From: Pardosa pseudoannulata
Taxonomy: Eukaryota > Arthropoda > Arachnida > Araneae > Lycosidae
Direction: 5' to 3'
Length of the DNA: 64,000 nucleotides
NCBI GenBank assembly: GCA_032207245.1
Contig: CM063500.1
Coordinates: forward strand, 74,885,886 to 74,949,885
Below, piece by piece: positions 13,974 through 25,800 of this stretch. The translations under genes were made by a program, and so were the position numbers. Below the pieces are notes generated by a model, which was not told the origin of the DNA, searched no databases, and saw nothing but the letters and a program-made list of their open reading frames with translations. How positions within the stretch are numbered: the stretch's first letter is position 1; every line of letters starts with the position of its first letter.

Positions 13974-14427
13974 TCACTATAATAAATGCTAATTTTCTGT
14001 CTACTGGTCACATATTTCAGCTCCCCCAGGAAAATAGTTTCACTTCTCCAATAACTAAATTGCTTGCCTGTGTGGTATTTGAGTTAACTTAATGATCGAG
14101 GTTAACTCTTGACTAAAAAAAAAAAAAAATGCTGAATAATGAAAGTCTCATGGAAATGAAATCATGATCTCTCACTATAGAGTGAGAAAAATCATTGAAA
14201 GTTGTATTTTTCTTGGGCATTCAATGCAAAGCTCTTGCCTTGTAGAGACAAACAGCTTTTATTCTCAATAAAATTAAAGTTCCACAATTTTGGACATTGC
14301 TTTCTTTAACAAAGTCACAACTTCACTACAATTAGAACTTTCAATTGCTCAGTAAGCATGAGCAATTCAAATAATAAGGGCTAATTTCTTGTGTAATTGG
14401 CAAGAAATAATTTTGCTATTACATATA

Positions 14428-15333
14428 CAGTGGGCTCTGCTTAATGTGATCAGTTTGGGACACTGTGATTTTGGTAACAATAACCGATTAATAAAAATAA
14501 ACGATATACAAAATTAGATAAATTTACCCCCCTTTAATTCACACCTATTACATTTCAAAATAAAATGAAAAAAATCACCTTTTATTTATGTACTGTATAT
14601 TATCCTTTAAGGCATAAGAATTGTTTACATAATAAAAATAATTGATCAATTGTTGACTGTCTACAGTTCTTTCTAAGAAGCTCATTAATAAATTGTTCGT
14701 AATCATAATGTTTTTTAAAATCATCGGAACAGTGTTGTACTTCAATGTTTCAACACTTTTAATGCAATTCAGAAGCTGAGAAATGTTTAACTGTGCTGCA
14801 GCATTGTACTGACTCATATTTAGTAACCTGATGTAACGGTTTAAAATTTCGATATTTAGTTTTAATGTTAAATCATTTCACTTTCTGGCTTCCATATCGA
14901 CAAATTGCACATAAGCAAGCAAGGCATAAAATGTTAATACACTCCTTCTCAGTTCCAATAAGAATGTGTTGCCTTCTGCTTATATGTCAGCCGCTGACCA
15001 CCAGCAGGGTGTACGTATTTCTGAAAAATTCCAGGAACGTGTAATACCCCACTCCTTTGTTCATTCCCCATTTCCCTAGGTGGAAGAGGGCAAATTCTGG
15101 AAAATTAAAACAAGAACAAAGGGAAATAAAAGAATGGGTTCTTTCTGAATACATTGTGAATATTCCTTTGCCAGTTAAAATGAGGTTCGAAAACTGATAA
15201 CATTAACCGATGTAAGGATCACATAAAGCAATAATTTTAACATTCAAATGAATAGAGAAAATCGAGACTAAGTGATTTCGGTAACAATAAGCGATTGATA
15301 ACATTAACCGTGATCACATTAAGCTGAGTCCAC

Positions 15334-15335
<2 letters not shown>
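14428..15335 (-). mobile_element. Tigger/pogo-type MITE, family 2, copy 1
   Basis: Terminal inverted repeats are CAGTGGGCTCTGCTTAATG at the left and CAGTGGACTCAGCTTAATG at the right (reverse complement), each followed by TGATCA. The left flank has TA; the right flank reads TG and has probably mutated. Related copies lie at 21966-22803 and 33433-34177. The internal coding remnant joins both ends of a transposase without its catalytic core. Confidence 0.85.
14575..14905 (-). pseudogene. Tigger-like transposase with the catalytic core deleted
   Basis: Read on the minus strand, the remnant begins with a CENP-B/pogo-type helix-turn-helix segment: IEILNRYIRLLNMSQYNAAA then QLNISQ. It continues after a short join into a terminal region with FLERTVDSQQLINYF and DNIQYINKR. 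A stop occurs upstream in the N-terminal part. Full-length relatives have a DDE domain of several hundred residues between these parts, which is absent here. The copy at 22.4 kb has a very similar join. Confidence 0.65.

Positions 15336-15372
<37 letters not shown>
15334..15372 (+). repeat. GT/TA dinucleotide microsatellite
   Basis: A short GT run passes into a run of AT dinucleotides directly after the right end of the Tigger-type MITE. Confidence 0.95.
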
Positions 15373-15376
<4 letters not shown>

Positions 15377-15521
15377 TTTTCTCCCTTGTTTGTGTGTATA
15401 TGTATGTATGGTTTGAAAAAACTATTGAAGTAGGTTATTGAATAGGATAGTGATCTATAATACATATTTGTTAGATAATATTAAATTATCTTTAAATTAA
15501 TGATTTTACATTTTTTTTTAG

Positions 15522-15677
<156 letters not shown>

Positions 15678-16023
15678 TGAAAATATTAATTTATTTGTTC
15701 AACTTTTTGTTTGTAATCTAGAATTGTTGAGAAACAAAGCAGATAAAAAGTTAATAAATGGGATGCCAGAATGATAGATATTAAGTTATTAAATTATTGT
15801 AAGCATGTTTTTATCAGAGTAATTTTAGGATATGTTTTAGGATAAATTAACCCCTTTTAGTTCATATTCAGACAAATGTAACAATTTAAGTTTCTTTTTT
15901 GTCATATGTCTGAAAATAGCATATTTTTCTTAAACATTTTTATGTTCAAGTTTTTTACATACAATAAAGCATTGGTTATACATTCTTATTTATACTTTGT
16001 TTTTATATAATATTTTATTGCAG

Positions 16024-16040
16024 TTCCATTGCATTTGTAA
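16024..16040 (+). CDS. Magi: Candidate terminal MAGI coding exon (VPLHL-stop)
   Basis: The acceptor TTTTATTGCAG is followed by 17 nt that complete the phase-1 codon as Val and read P-L-H-L-stop. An AATAAA lies seven bases after the stop. With this exon the eight exons make a closed frame of 640 codons including the stop. The exon is too short to be proven by sequence alone. Alternatives are a distant exon or intron retention after 15660. Known MAGI proteins often have longer, variable C-terminal tails, so this would be a short isoform. Confidence 0.4.
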
Positions 16041-16046
16041 CTATCG

Positions 16047-16052
16047 AATAAA
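16047..16052 (+). terminator. Candidate polyadenylation signal AATAAA
   Basis: An AATAAA hexamer lies just downstream of the candidate MAGI stop codon. In such AT-rich DNA the hexamer is common, so it is weak evidence by itself. Confidence 0.3.
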
Positions 16053-16314
16053 GTATTTTGTATCTGTGACACAGATGCAAGGCTTTTATATACTTGTTTT
16101 CTAATGCAAGTTTTCAGCTTTGGTCATTATTGCTTTCTTATCATTAAGGGAAAACTTTTCATAGTAATTGGGCACAATGAATGAACTGGGAACAAAGTGT
16201 CCAATTTGAGGGGCTAATTGAAATGATGATGATGATAAAGGCAAAGAAGTTATTCTACCTTGTTTTAGAGAAGCACAGGGGGACTTAAAATGAAGGTAAA
16301 ACTGTAAATTGCAA

Positions 16315-16800
16315 TGGATATCATCTTATGTTGATATAGATGGTATTGAAAGAGCAGACCTATTAGCAAAGAAAGGCACGAAATTGTGTATTGAAGTGAG
16401 TCCTATTCCATTGGATTCCCTTAAAATATGTATATGAGAGTATTATGCTTAACTATTATATAGAAGTGGTTAGTAAATTGAAGGATAAACCCTGGTAGAT
16501 TATTTATAAAAAGGAGTGGAAAGAGTTTAGTCACAGACTACGGAAAGAGGCTGTGACTAATTTTAGACTCAGAACTAGACATGACTGTTCAGCTGAACAC
16601 CTACCTGAACCATATTCTACCTCATATTTGCTGATAGTCTGTGCCCCATCTGTAAGACAGACAATATGAATAAGTTGTCTATCTGGACCTTGATCCTGTA
16701 TTACAACATAGAGGTGATGTTTGTCAGCTGTATTGGATTGCAAGGGATCGCATGTCCTTAATACTTTGCGCCTGTAGTCTTTCAACTATGGATTTTAAGG
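16315..16800 (+). pseudogene. Non-LTR retrotransposon RNase H and zinc-finger tail remnant
   Basis: One frame reads WISSYVDIDGIERADLLAKK, matching the end of retrotransposon RNase H domains (W-I-P-S-H-V-x-I-x-G-N-E-x-A-D). Further on, with frameshifts, come KEWKEFSHRLRKEAVTNF, RLRTRHDCSAEHL and a region around CPICKTDNMNKL. The latter resembles the cysteine-rich segment that follows RNase H in arthropod elements. Stops and frameshifts show it is dead. Only the 3' end of the element is present, as expected from 5' truncation. Confidence 0.7.
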
Positions 16801-17213
16801 AGATTGTCTTATAATAATATAAATGTTGTGCACTTTTAATGATTTTTTTTAAAGAAGTGTTTTGGTGTTTCGGATGTCTTAGTAATTTAGTTGTCTTGGT
16901 ATTTTTAAATATTTTTACATTTAAATGTTAATTTTATTTTTGGTGTTAAGTTCCTTTTTTTGCCATAGGAACAACAATATGCCATATGTAAAGTCATGTC
17001 CTAAATTAAGAAAAATGTGTCATTTTTCTTATTTTGAGAATATTTTCTCTCCCCTGGAATTCTTAAATTTAAATTAGAACCACACCTTTAATTTGTTCTA
17101 ATCTGTTTGTAATTGATTATTACTATTTATGTCCTTCCTTCCTCAGTGGCTAGGCAGTCCTATCTTTGGCTCTGGATTTCCAATTTGAAATTTTCAATGA
17201 TCTTATGTCTTTC

Positions 17214-18299
17214 TTAACCCTTTCGCGATGGGAAGCGCAAACTCGCGCTTTTCTCTAAAGCCGGCAGTCACTTTCGCCAAGTGTGTATCCTGGGCCGGAG
17301 GGCTTTTTGCTACTAAGCCTAATTCATGAAATTAACGAAGTAGCAGCCCGTTATTTAATAATGCTGCGTAAAGTATTTAAACGGAATGGGATTTATATAT
17401 GTTTATAGATACTTTATTTACTTAAGCTTTTTCTTATTTAAATATATATTTTACATTTTACTTTTTTTTTATATTTTTTACTTAGTTTTATTTAATGACT
17501 TTTAACATTCAAAACTGAATACTATGTTATTTAAAATTTTTTTGTATGAAAAATTTTAAAAACAGGGATCTACAAACAATACTACTTTACAGTCCTTGCA
17601 CTCGAAGTAACTCATTTGCCGTTTTGGAGGATTTTTCCGGAATGTGAAAAAACGAAGTATCGTCATCATGTTTGTCAGAAATGTCCTCCTCAACATTAGA
17701 ATCACTAGATCCATTATGAACAATTAGAATATATTATAGTGTCACTATTACTAATATCCTAATCTGTTTCAGAATGAAAATCTGAAATATTTCGCGTCAT
17801 TTCAGCTATTTCAAGCTCAGTTAAACACTTCCGACACTGAAAATCCAACAATAAAAAGAGAAAATTAAATCAAGTCTGTCAGATATATTTCTGTACTAAA
17901 AACTGGACTGCAAACCGAAATACACAACGCTTTAGCAAAAATAAAACTCCCCTGCTTACATAAACAAACACCACTTGGGAATTTAAAGAGCTGTCATAAA
18001 ACATGTCAATCGGAAACATTCTTTTCCCTCATGTTTATATAATCAAAAACCACTTGTATGTGTATCATACTACTCTCCTATTGAGTACAAGGTCAAATCT
18101 ACATGTATCTAAATCCATATGGACATACAATGCCATCTTGTGTCAAAACTTGTAGTTTTAAAACGTTCCACAGCACTGGCACACATATGTGACAGTTGGG
18201 GGTGAATGAGAAAACGCTCTGGCACGCCAGTGTGACGGCTGGGAAGTGAGCGCGTTTGTTGCTGGCATGTATATGTGACAGTAGGCGCGAAAGGGTTAA
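17214..18299 (-). mobile_element. piggyBac-like element inserted in the RTE remnant
   Basis: TTAA lies at both ends (17214-17217 and 18296-18299). The termini are inverted: CCCTTTCGCG at the left and CGCGAAAGGG at the right. Removing the element with one TTAA leaves the RTE frame continuous, which confirms both boundaries. An N-terminal transposase remnant lies inside on the minus strand. At ~1.08 kb it is far shorter than a full piggyBac and lacks the catalytic domain. Confidence 0.88.
17600..17850 (-). pseudogene. piggyBac-like transposase N-terminal remnant
   Basis: The minus strand encodes RKCLTELEIAEMTRNISDF, then after an in-frame stop an acidic stretch including SNVEEDISDKHDDD and a segment HIPEKSSKTANELL. 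An acidic N-terminus with a K-x-L-T-x-x-E-I-A motif is familiar from piggyBac-derived transposases. The catalytic DDD domain and the C-terminal cysteine-rich domain are missing. Confidence 0.55.
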
Positions 18300-19130
18300 T
18301 GCAGTCTAACCATCTAAGTTTTGGTCGTCCTCTCATTCGGGTTCCTATTGGTTTGGCCGTAAAAATTTTTTTGTGGATCTATTGTCATTAAGTCGAACTA
18401 GGTGTCAGGCCCATTTTAATCTTTGTAAGCTAATAAAATTAATTATATCTGGGTTTTTATATGTTCTGTATAATTCAATATTTGTTCTTCTTCTCCATAT
18501 ACCATTTACATTAATTCCCCCCAAAATACTTCTCAATATTTTTCTCTCAAAAACTGCTAGGGTTTCCTTGTCTCTTTCTGTCAATGCCCAGGTTTCAGCC
18601 GAGTAAGTCAAAACAGGTCTTATTAGGCATTTATACAATATTAATTTAGTCAATCTTTTAATGTACTTAGACTTTAAATATTTCTTTAAACAAAAAAAAC
18701 ATCGATTAGCAACAGTAATTCTGCTATGAATTTCAACAGATATATTTTGTGTATTAATTTACGAACCTAGGTATATAAACTGCTTTACAGTCTCAAATCT
18801 ATACCTGCCTATTTCTAAGAAGGAGTGATTATATTCTGATTTTAAACAAGGCATATATTTGGTTTTAGTTTCATTAATGCTCAAATTCATCTTTTTGGCC
18901 TCAGTTTCCAGAGAAATAAATGCTTGTTTTAGTGCATCTAATGTCTGGGCTATAACATCAATATCATCTGCATATCCAAGCAATTGTACAGATTTGTTGA
19001 AAATGGTTCCTCTAGAATTTAAATTTGCATCTCTAACTATTTTCTCCAGTGCAAGGTTAAAGATAAGACAGGCCAGGGCATACCCTTAAACCTCTTAAAC
19101 CATTCATGATAGCAATAGGTTCTGATAAGC

Positions 19131-21965
19131 TGCTGTACCTTAATTCTTATTACTATTTATTTATTAAAGTCATTTCTGTTTATAACTATCCTGTAATATT
19201 TCTTCCTTACTCTGCAGTTTTTTAGGTACATACTTATATAATTTTTATAGGCTTTATATCCCATTTACACAGACTTTTATTCCTTGCAGATTAATGTTAT
19301 GAAAATGGGACCTGAAATGTATACTGCTCTGAATTGTGATATATAAAAAAAATTAATTTTCATTGAATTAATGCAATCATCTGTTTGAAAATTTGCTCAG
19401 GTTGAATTTTTATTGTGTTCTGAAGAAATTTTTTTTATTGTATTCTGAATTATATTTGTTCATCAGAAATACCATTTGTTTTATTAATGATTAGAGATTT
19501 TAAGTTTAATGTTTAGTTGTTACTCATTCAGCATTGTTACTTTTACATTTCTCTTTTCTGTTCTTGTTAGATACTTTGTAAACATTTTTTTTTATGTTTT
19601 GTTTGGATTTTTTTAGTTCTGTTTTTTAATCAGCAAAAAATATTTCAACTAAAAATTTTCATATTCATTAAATGATTAGCCAAAGTGACTTCTTCCATAT
19701 TTTAAGTTTTTAGTTTATAGCAGTCTGTATGTTGTGTAGATATGTATTTATTTGCATTTTAAAATGTACTGTCATGAGTTGAAGTTTTTTTTTCTTGCTC
19801 ATTTTTGTAATGGTATTTATATATGTTTTAGGGTGAAAGTCATAATTTATTTTATCTACTTTTTATGTGTTAACATTAAAAAGATATTTTTATGATGTAT
19901 TTGTATATTTTGCAAGTTTCCATATTTTATTGCATTTTTGGTTTTATCATATTTTAACTAATTTATTAAATCATATTAGGGAATGATTTGCTTTTTATGG
20001 AAGAGTTAGGAATGCTAATTTATTTTTGTGAATGAAATTATCTTTTTATTGTTTCTAAATATGCAAATTTTGAAATGAAAATTTTAAATTCTGAACAGTA
20101 AACTTACGTACGTCAATCTATTACATATACAATGTGCATAAAAAAGTCCTAATCTGACCTTTTTCTCTGAAACTGTTGATTGTAAACATGCAATTCCAGT
20201 TACAAAAATGTTCCAAATAAGATAAACATAAACTTTGATTAATTTTCAAACTTAAAAGTTCCATTTTTAAAATCTAAATTTTTATACATTTTCTCATTCT
20301 CTATCATTATGTTTGGTAAAAATTAAAATTCATTCTAAAAACCATAACGCAAAATGCTCTATTTTTCTGAGACAAAAAATTGACTGAGTTATTTTAAAGT
20401 CTGGGAAAATATAGATATTTTTCTCCATCTTTGGAGGATTGGTTAAAAGATTAATTACAGCAATTTGATATTGAAATCAGGTTGCAATGTCCCTTTTATG
20501 GCAAAAGGAGGGAATAGGGAAGTAAGAGCTTATTTTATTGGAAAATATAGTATATATCCACTAAGGATACACTGACAATTTATAAATAAGGAATTCTCTC
20601 CCATCCTTCGAGCAATGGGTGCAGAGAAAAAGGCTGGTTAAGGACTTTACTGCACACTATGTATAATATAATAATACTCATCCAATAATTTGAAATTGTT
20701 CTAAACTTTCATAGCTGAATTTAGATACTTTTGTAAGTTTGTGATAAGTATTTATAAAAAACTTGTAGCATTTTTGACTGCTGCCATTTCAGTAAATTGA
20801 AGTAAATGCATTTAAAATAATAAATAGCATTTTATGGTTGTGAAAAATAAGAGCTTCCATGATGCAAAATACAAGTCCAGTGTTTTTGTAATCTCTTGTA
20901 TGTTTTGTACAGTGTTTTATATTTTTTTTCTGTTACAGTGATAAACATCTGATAATAGTTTTATAATCCAGTTAAAAAAAATAGATTGTTAGAAATATTG
21001 AAAATTTATTTCTTAATGTGAAATTATGATACATTTTCTCTTGTTCAGAGATTATAAACTCTTTTAAGATGTCATTAATACTTAAAGTTGTGACATGTAG
21101 AATTTTATTTTGGTCAAATACATATAAATATTGCATAAATAAAAGTTATTACAAAGTAAATTTATTTTTCAAATCCATAATAAAATATGACTATATATAT
21201 TATACAAAAATATACTTTGGGTGTAAATATTTGTAAAAAATGAGTTTGATAACAAAACAATTTCTTTATTATCATTATTTTTAGTGTAGGAAATATTTTT
21301 TTTAGTGTTTAGAGATTAAAAAATAAATATTTACATAATATTTTCCACTTTGTCAGAGAAGTGTCTAATGTCAAAGTGTAAATGTTGTCTTCTATTCTTT
21401 TAGTGCAAAGTATTTATTTATTATTTTTAATGTTCAAAAGCTTTTTATTAATTTGAATTTTTTTTATTGTGTGTATATCTTTTACCTGGTATTAATACTT
21501 CAAGAAAACTCACTTTCAGTCTTTCAGCTTGTATGTTTTTGCTTTCTGTATAGATCTTGTGTATTTATATTGATATCATATTGGGACTATCTCATTACTA
21601 ATTATGTATGAATGTTTTATTGATGAGATGACTTTTTTTCAATTTTTAAATATAGTACTATTATTTGTTACAGTAGCACAGTTCTTAGTAACTGAAAAGA
21701 TATCTGGAGTTTTAAACACATACACATACATTGGATGCCTTATAAAATTTAAAAGTTTTCATTGCAAGCACATTCACATATAATTTCAATGAATTAAGTA
21801 TGTCACAAATTGCAAACACAGCCATAGTAAAGTGAAACAAAATCAGTGCAATCTTTTCTGTTTTAACATTACTTTTATATTTATCATAGTACTATCGTAT
21901 ATTTCCATTATTAGGCGAAGTATTTTCAGAACTTTTTCTGAAGCTAAAGTAGGGGGTGAGTTATA
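19131..21965 (+). other. AT-rich sequence without recognisable genes
   Basis: No long open frame, RNA gene or clear transposon terminus was found. It could be an intron, a long 3' UTR or intergenic DNA. Confidence 0.5.
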
Positions 21966-22803
21966 CAGTGGGCTCCATTTAATGTGAGTGCAGTTAATGT
22001 TATCAATTGCTTATTGTTATTGAAATCACTTGGTTCTGATTCTCTCTATTCATTTGTATGTTAAAATTATTGTTTTATGTAATTGTTACATTGGTTAATG
22101 TTATCATTTTAACTGACAAAGGAATATTCACTATGTATTCAGAAGGAACCCATTCTTTTCTTTCACTTTCTTGTTTTAATTTCTGAGAATTCTTCCTCTT
22201 CCACCTAGGGAAAAGGAAAAAAACAAAGGTGTGAGGAATACACATTCCTGGAATTTTTCAGAAATATGCACACCTTGCTGGTGGTCAATAGTTGTCTGAT
22301 AAGCAAAAAGCAAAAGATTCTATTCGGAACTGAGAAGGAGCGTATTCTCATTTTATACCTTGCTCTCTTACCGAAATGATTTTAAATCATTATGACAGGT
22401 TACCAAATGTGAGTCAGCGCAATGCTGCAGTGCATTTAAACATTTCTCAGTTTCTGAATTGCATTGAAAGTGTTGAAACATGAAGTACAACACAGCTCCA
22501 ATGACTTTAAAAACATTATGATTACGAATGATTTATCAATGAGCTTCTTAGAAAGATTTGTAGACAGTCAACAATTGGTCAATTTTTTTAATTATGTAAA
22601 CAATTCTTATGTCTTAAAGGATAATATACAGTACATAAATAAAAGGTGAGTTTTTTCATTTTATTTTGAAATGTTGTAAGTGTGAATTAAAGGGAAGGGG
22701 GTAAAAAATTTATTTAATTTTGTATATTGTTTATTGTAATGAATTGGTTATTGTTATCAAAATCAAGGTGTCCCAAACTGATCACATTAAACAGAGCCCA
22801 CTG
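21966..22803 (+). mobile_element. Tigger/pogo-type MITE, family 2, copy 2
   Basis: The 838-bp element has CAGTGGGCTCCATTTAATG at the left and CAGTGGGCTCTGTTTAATG at the right (reverse complement). TA lies on both sides (21964-21965, 22804-22805). The inner sequence encodes MILNHYDRLPNVSQRNAAVH and NISQ, then the C-terminal tail VDSQQLVNFF and DNIQYINKR. It lies opposite to the copy at 14.4 kb. The catalytic core is absent. Confidence 0.88.
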
Positions 22804-25800
22804 TATATGGATTTTCTAATTTTGCCAAAACATAATTTTCCATTACTTGGATGCAAGCAATAAATTTCCCATCACAGAAGTAATTTCTTTCTTTAGTTTA
22901 AATTCAGTGTTTGGAATATTTATTATAAATAAAATGAGAAATTTTATGAAAAAGAATTATTTTCCAAGCTATTTACAACATTGTTTTGCATCCTGTGTTG
23001 CCTTTTTCAACTCCTCTTCTTAGCCCACTCTCCTGTTTCTAATCATGGATCTTGTTGGTGCTTCAACCACATTTGGCGAAATTGGCGTGCTTGCAGCTTG
23101 CGTGCGTGGCGTGCTTGCAGCGTGGCGTTTGAAATCTGGCGAGGGGATCGTAACTCAACAAATTGATACATAAACAAAAACAACATTTTGAGGAAAAATT
23201 TAACAAAAATTGAATATTTAAAATCTAATTGAATTAACAAAGAAAACACAAAGGAAACACATAACATTCATACTAAATAGACTGAAACATTCACTTAATC
23301 ACAAATTAAATAAACTGAGTGTGATTTTCATCACAAATTTGTGATTTAGTGTAAATTGTAAAATTAATTAAAAAACTCTTTGACTTAAAAGAAACTGTAT
23401 TTTGAGTGGAGGTTGAAGAGGAGTTGTAAAATTGAAAATTTTTTTTCAAATCTCTTATTTAATTTTTGCATTCCTGCTAAATTCAATACTTTTTCTCCAT
23501 TGTTGAACTTGTTTTTCATTTACAGAGAAATGCTGGGCAACTATGCTGTTGTAAGACTGTTCAGGAAATATGCTTGCCCTAACTTTGAGTTTTGTAATGT
23601 AAAAATTTCTCTTACTGCTCATCTTTTCGACAAAAATAATCTGGTGGTAATACTAGTATAGATAGTGCAGATCATGCACAAGCTAATTAATGAATGGGAA
23701 AAAAAATTATGCTACTACTGATTTGGTTAGTACAATTAAAACTGTCACCAATGATTCTTGGTGCATAAAGTAAAAACATTGTTGGTCATATTTATTTTAG
23801 CATTTTACTTTACAATGATTAATGGAAAAACATTTCACCTGTACTGCCTTCTTGGTAATATGTTTTGGCTTCTTGGTGATATGTTTCAATTTTACTGATT
23901 TTTTTTCTTTCCATTTTGGCATGCATAAAAATTTTGAATTTTGGTAACTTATTTAAGAATAAACATACTCTTAGCTTTTACATTTGTATTTAGAAAAATT
24001 TGGTATATTTTGCTCATAGCATGGAATGATAAAATACTCAAATTTTCTGTTAGGTTCATTTTAACTTTTAAAAGATATTGCATTATTTGATCATTTAAGA
24101 ATAGTGAAGCATATAAATGGATTTTTATTTGAATGAAGATAAGCATATACTCAGAGTTTTAAAATTATATTTCTGCTTAATTTATTTTTGTTCATTAAAA
24201 AAAGTTTAAAACTTGTTAAACATTTTATGTTTATATTCAAACTTATTTAATATTTAAAGTGAAGGGGGAAAAATCTGATATTTGGATGTGTTTAAGTTTG
24301 GTAAAATTTAGAAGGATATTAAAAAAATATAAAAAGTTCCATAGGGTCATAATATTTAAGAAAATTTTTATCTCAAGAAAATTAAAAATTGAATCTCTAT
24401 GATTATTTGCTAGGTAATACAGTACTTTACTTTAAAAAAAAGTATTTATGAAATTTATTAAATCTATTTATTATCCAGGAATGTATAATTGAAAGGCTAT
24501 GAAGAGAATGTTCTGAGGAATACAGTATTTACTAATTGTGAATGAGATAGTTCTAGTACTTCTTAATTCCCAAATATAAGTATTGCAATATACTGATTAA
24601 TATGAAATTCTGTAATTTTTGTTTAATGCTTGAAATACTATTTTTGTTGGTAATTTAATATTAAATGATGAATTTCAAATAAAAAGTATTATATCAGCCA
24701 TATTTTATTTATTTCTGACTAGCATATTTTAAAGTTATACTTTCACTTTATATTAATTTTATTTTAGTTTAAAACCCATTTAGACATTAACATTTATATT
24801 CTAAGTTTAATACTTACAGTTAAAGGGAAAATAAAAATATCAGAATTTTGGATGTGTTAAAGTGGCTGATTATTGTCAAGACACTATCAACATTTTAATT
24901 GCATCTAAATTAATGATTTCCAAAAAGTCTGTATAAAATAGTTAATTTACAGCTATAAAGTTCTATAGATTCTGAAGAGTAGTGTTGGGTATTTTAAGTA
25001 GCATTTCAAAGCTGATCTGGAGATTTAAAAATATTCAGCTTTCAGTTGATGTTTTTCACTTATAAATGTTACTTGAATTGCTTTTATGCTTAAGCTCTTA
25101 ATTAACATATTGTATTGTGATAAACTTACAAGTTCATTTTGCCGTGATTTATGGAGGTGTAATTTCTCTTGGATAAGTTCTAAGCTATGTCTGTACTCCT
25201 TTAAGATTCATTTTGAAAAATGTGAAACCACCTGACACGAGAGCTTAAAAACATTATAATCATAGATTGTATGTGATACTTATTACTGAAATTTTTCAGT
25301 GTGTATTAATATGAAACTTTGTGAATTTTTATTAGTATAAAAGTATTAATTTTGCCTGCTCTTTCGTAGCAAAAAGTTAATTTTGTGTAAGATGTTTAAC
25401 TTTTGAAATACCTGCTTATGCTGTTCTGTATTTAAAACAGCATAAGCAGGAAAATAAAGAATTATAGATTTTAATTCTTTTAAAGGGATAGTGAATGTTA
25501 CTAAGTCTTTTAGGAAATTATTAGTTTAATTATAAAACTTTACATCAATCTCATAATGTTTTAAAAAATCAGAAAAGTGTTTTTAAAAAAGTTTAATTAA
25601 AAAAATTTTGTTAATTTTTAAAATGCTTATTACACATTAATTTTCATATATTTTTATTTTTTACCTTATTTTTAAAGTATTTTTTGAACATTTTTGGATA
25701 CGATTTTGTTGATAGATTGAGATTAGTTTCTAAGAAATATTTTTATGCATGTATGTTGAATTTTTAAGAAAAATTCGGATGTTTAACTTAGTTTTAACCA

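Larger units (their letters stand above)
9943..15521 (+). other. Long MAGI intron splitting PDZ5, transposon-rich
   Basis: This intron of 5,579 nt runs from GTGAGA to TTTTTTTTTAG. It holds a SINE (11189-11362), one truncated and one complete Helitron (11367 onward; 13124-13973), a Tigger-type MITE (14428-15335) and a TA microsatellite. The parts at 9943-11188, 12121-13123 and 13974-14427 show no gene. A short Helitron-like fragment can be seen around 13040-13123. Confidence 0.8.
17115..19130 (-). pseudogene. RTE-like reverse transcriptase remnant split by a piggyBac-like element
   Basis: Reading the minus strand from 19130 down, a corrupted GLRQGDALA-like motif is followed by CLIFNLALEKIV, the catalytic GYADDIDVIAQTLDALKQAF and ETKTKYM. 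Next come KCLIRPVLTYSAETWALTER, the region FERKILRSILG and GRPKLRWLDCI, which stops at 18296. The rest of the C-terminus resumes on the other side of the inserted element at 17217 with KISNWKSRAKDRT. These motifs fit the C-terminal half of RTE/BovB-like endonuclease-reverse transcriptases. The endonuclease half is absent, and frameshifts and stops are present. Confidence 0.8.
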
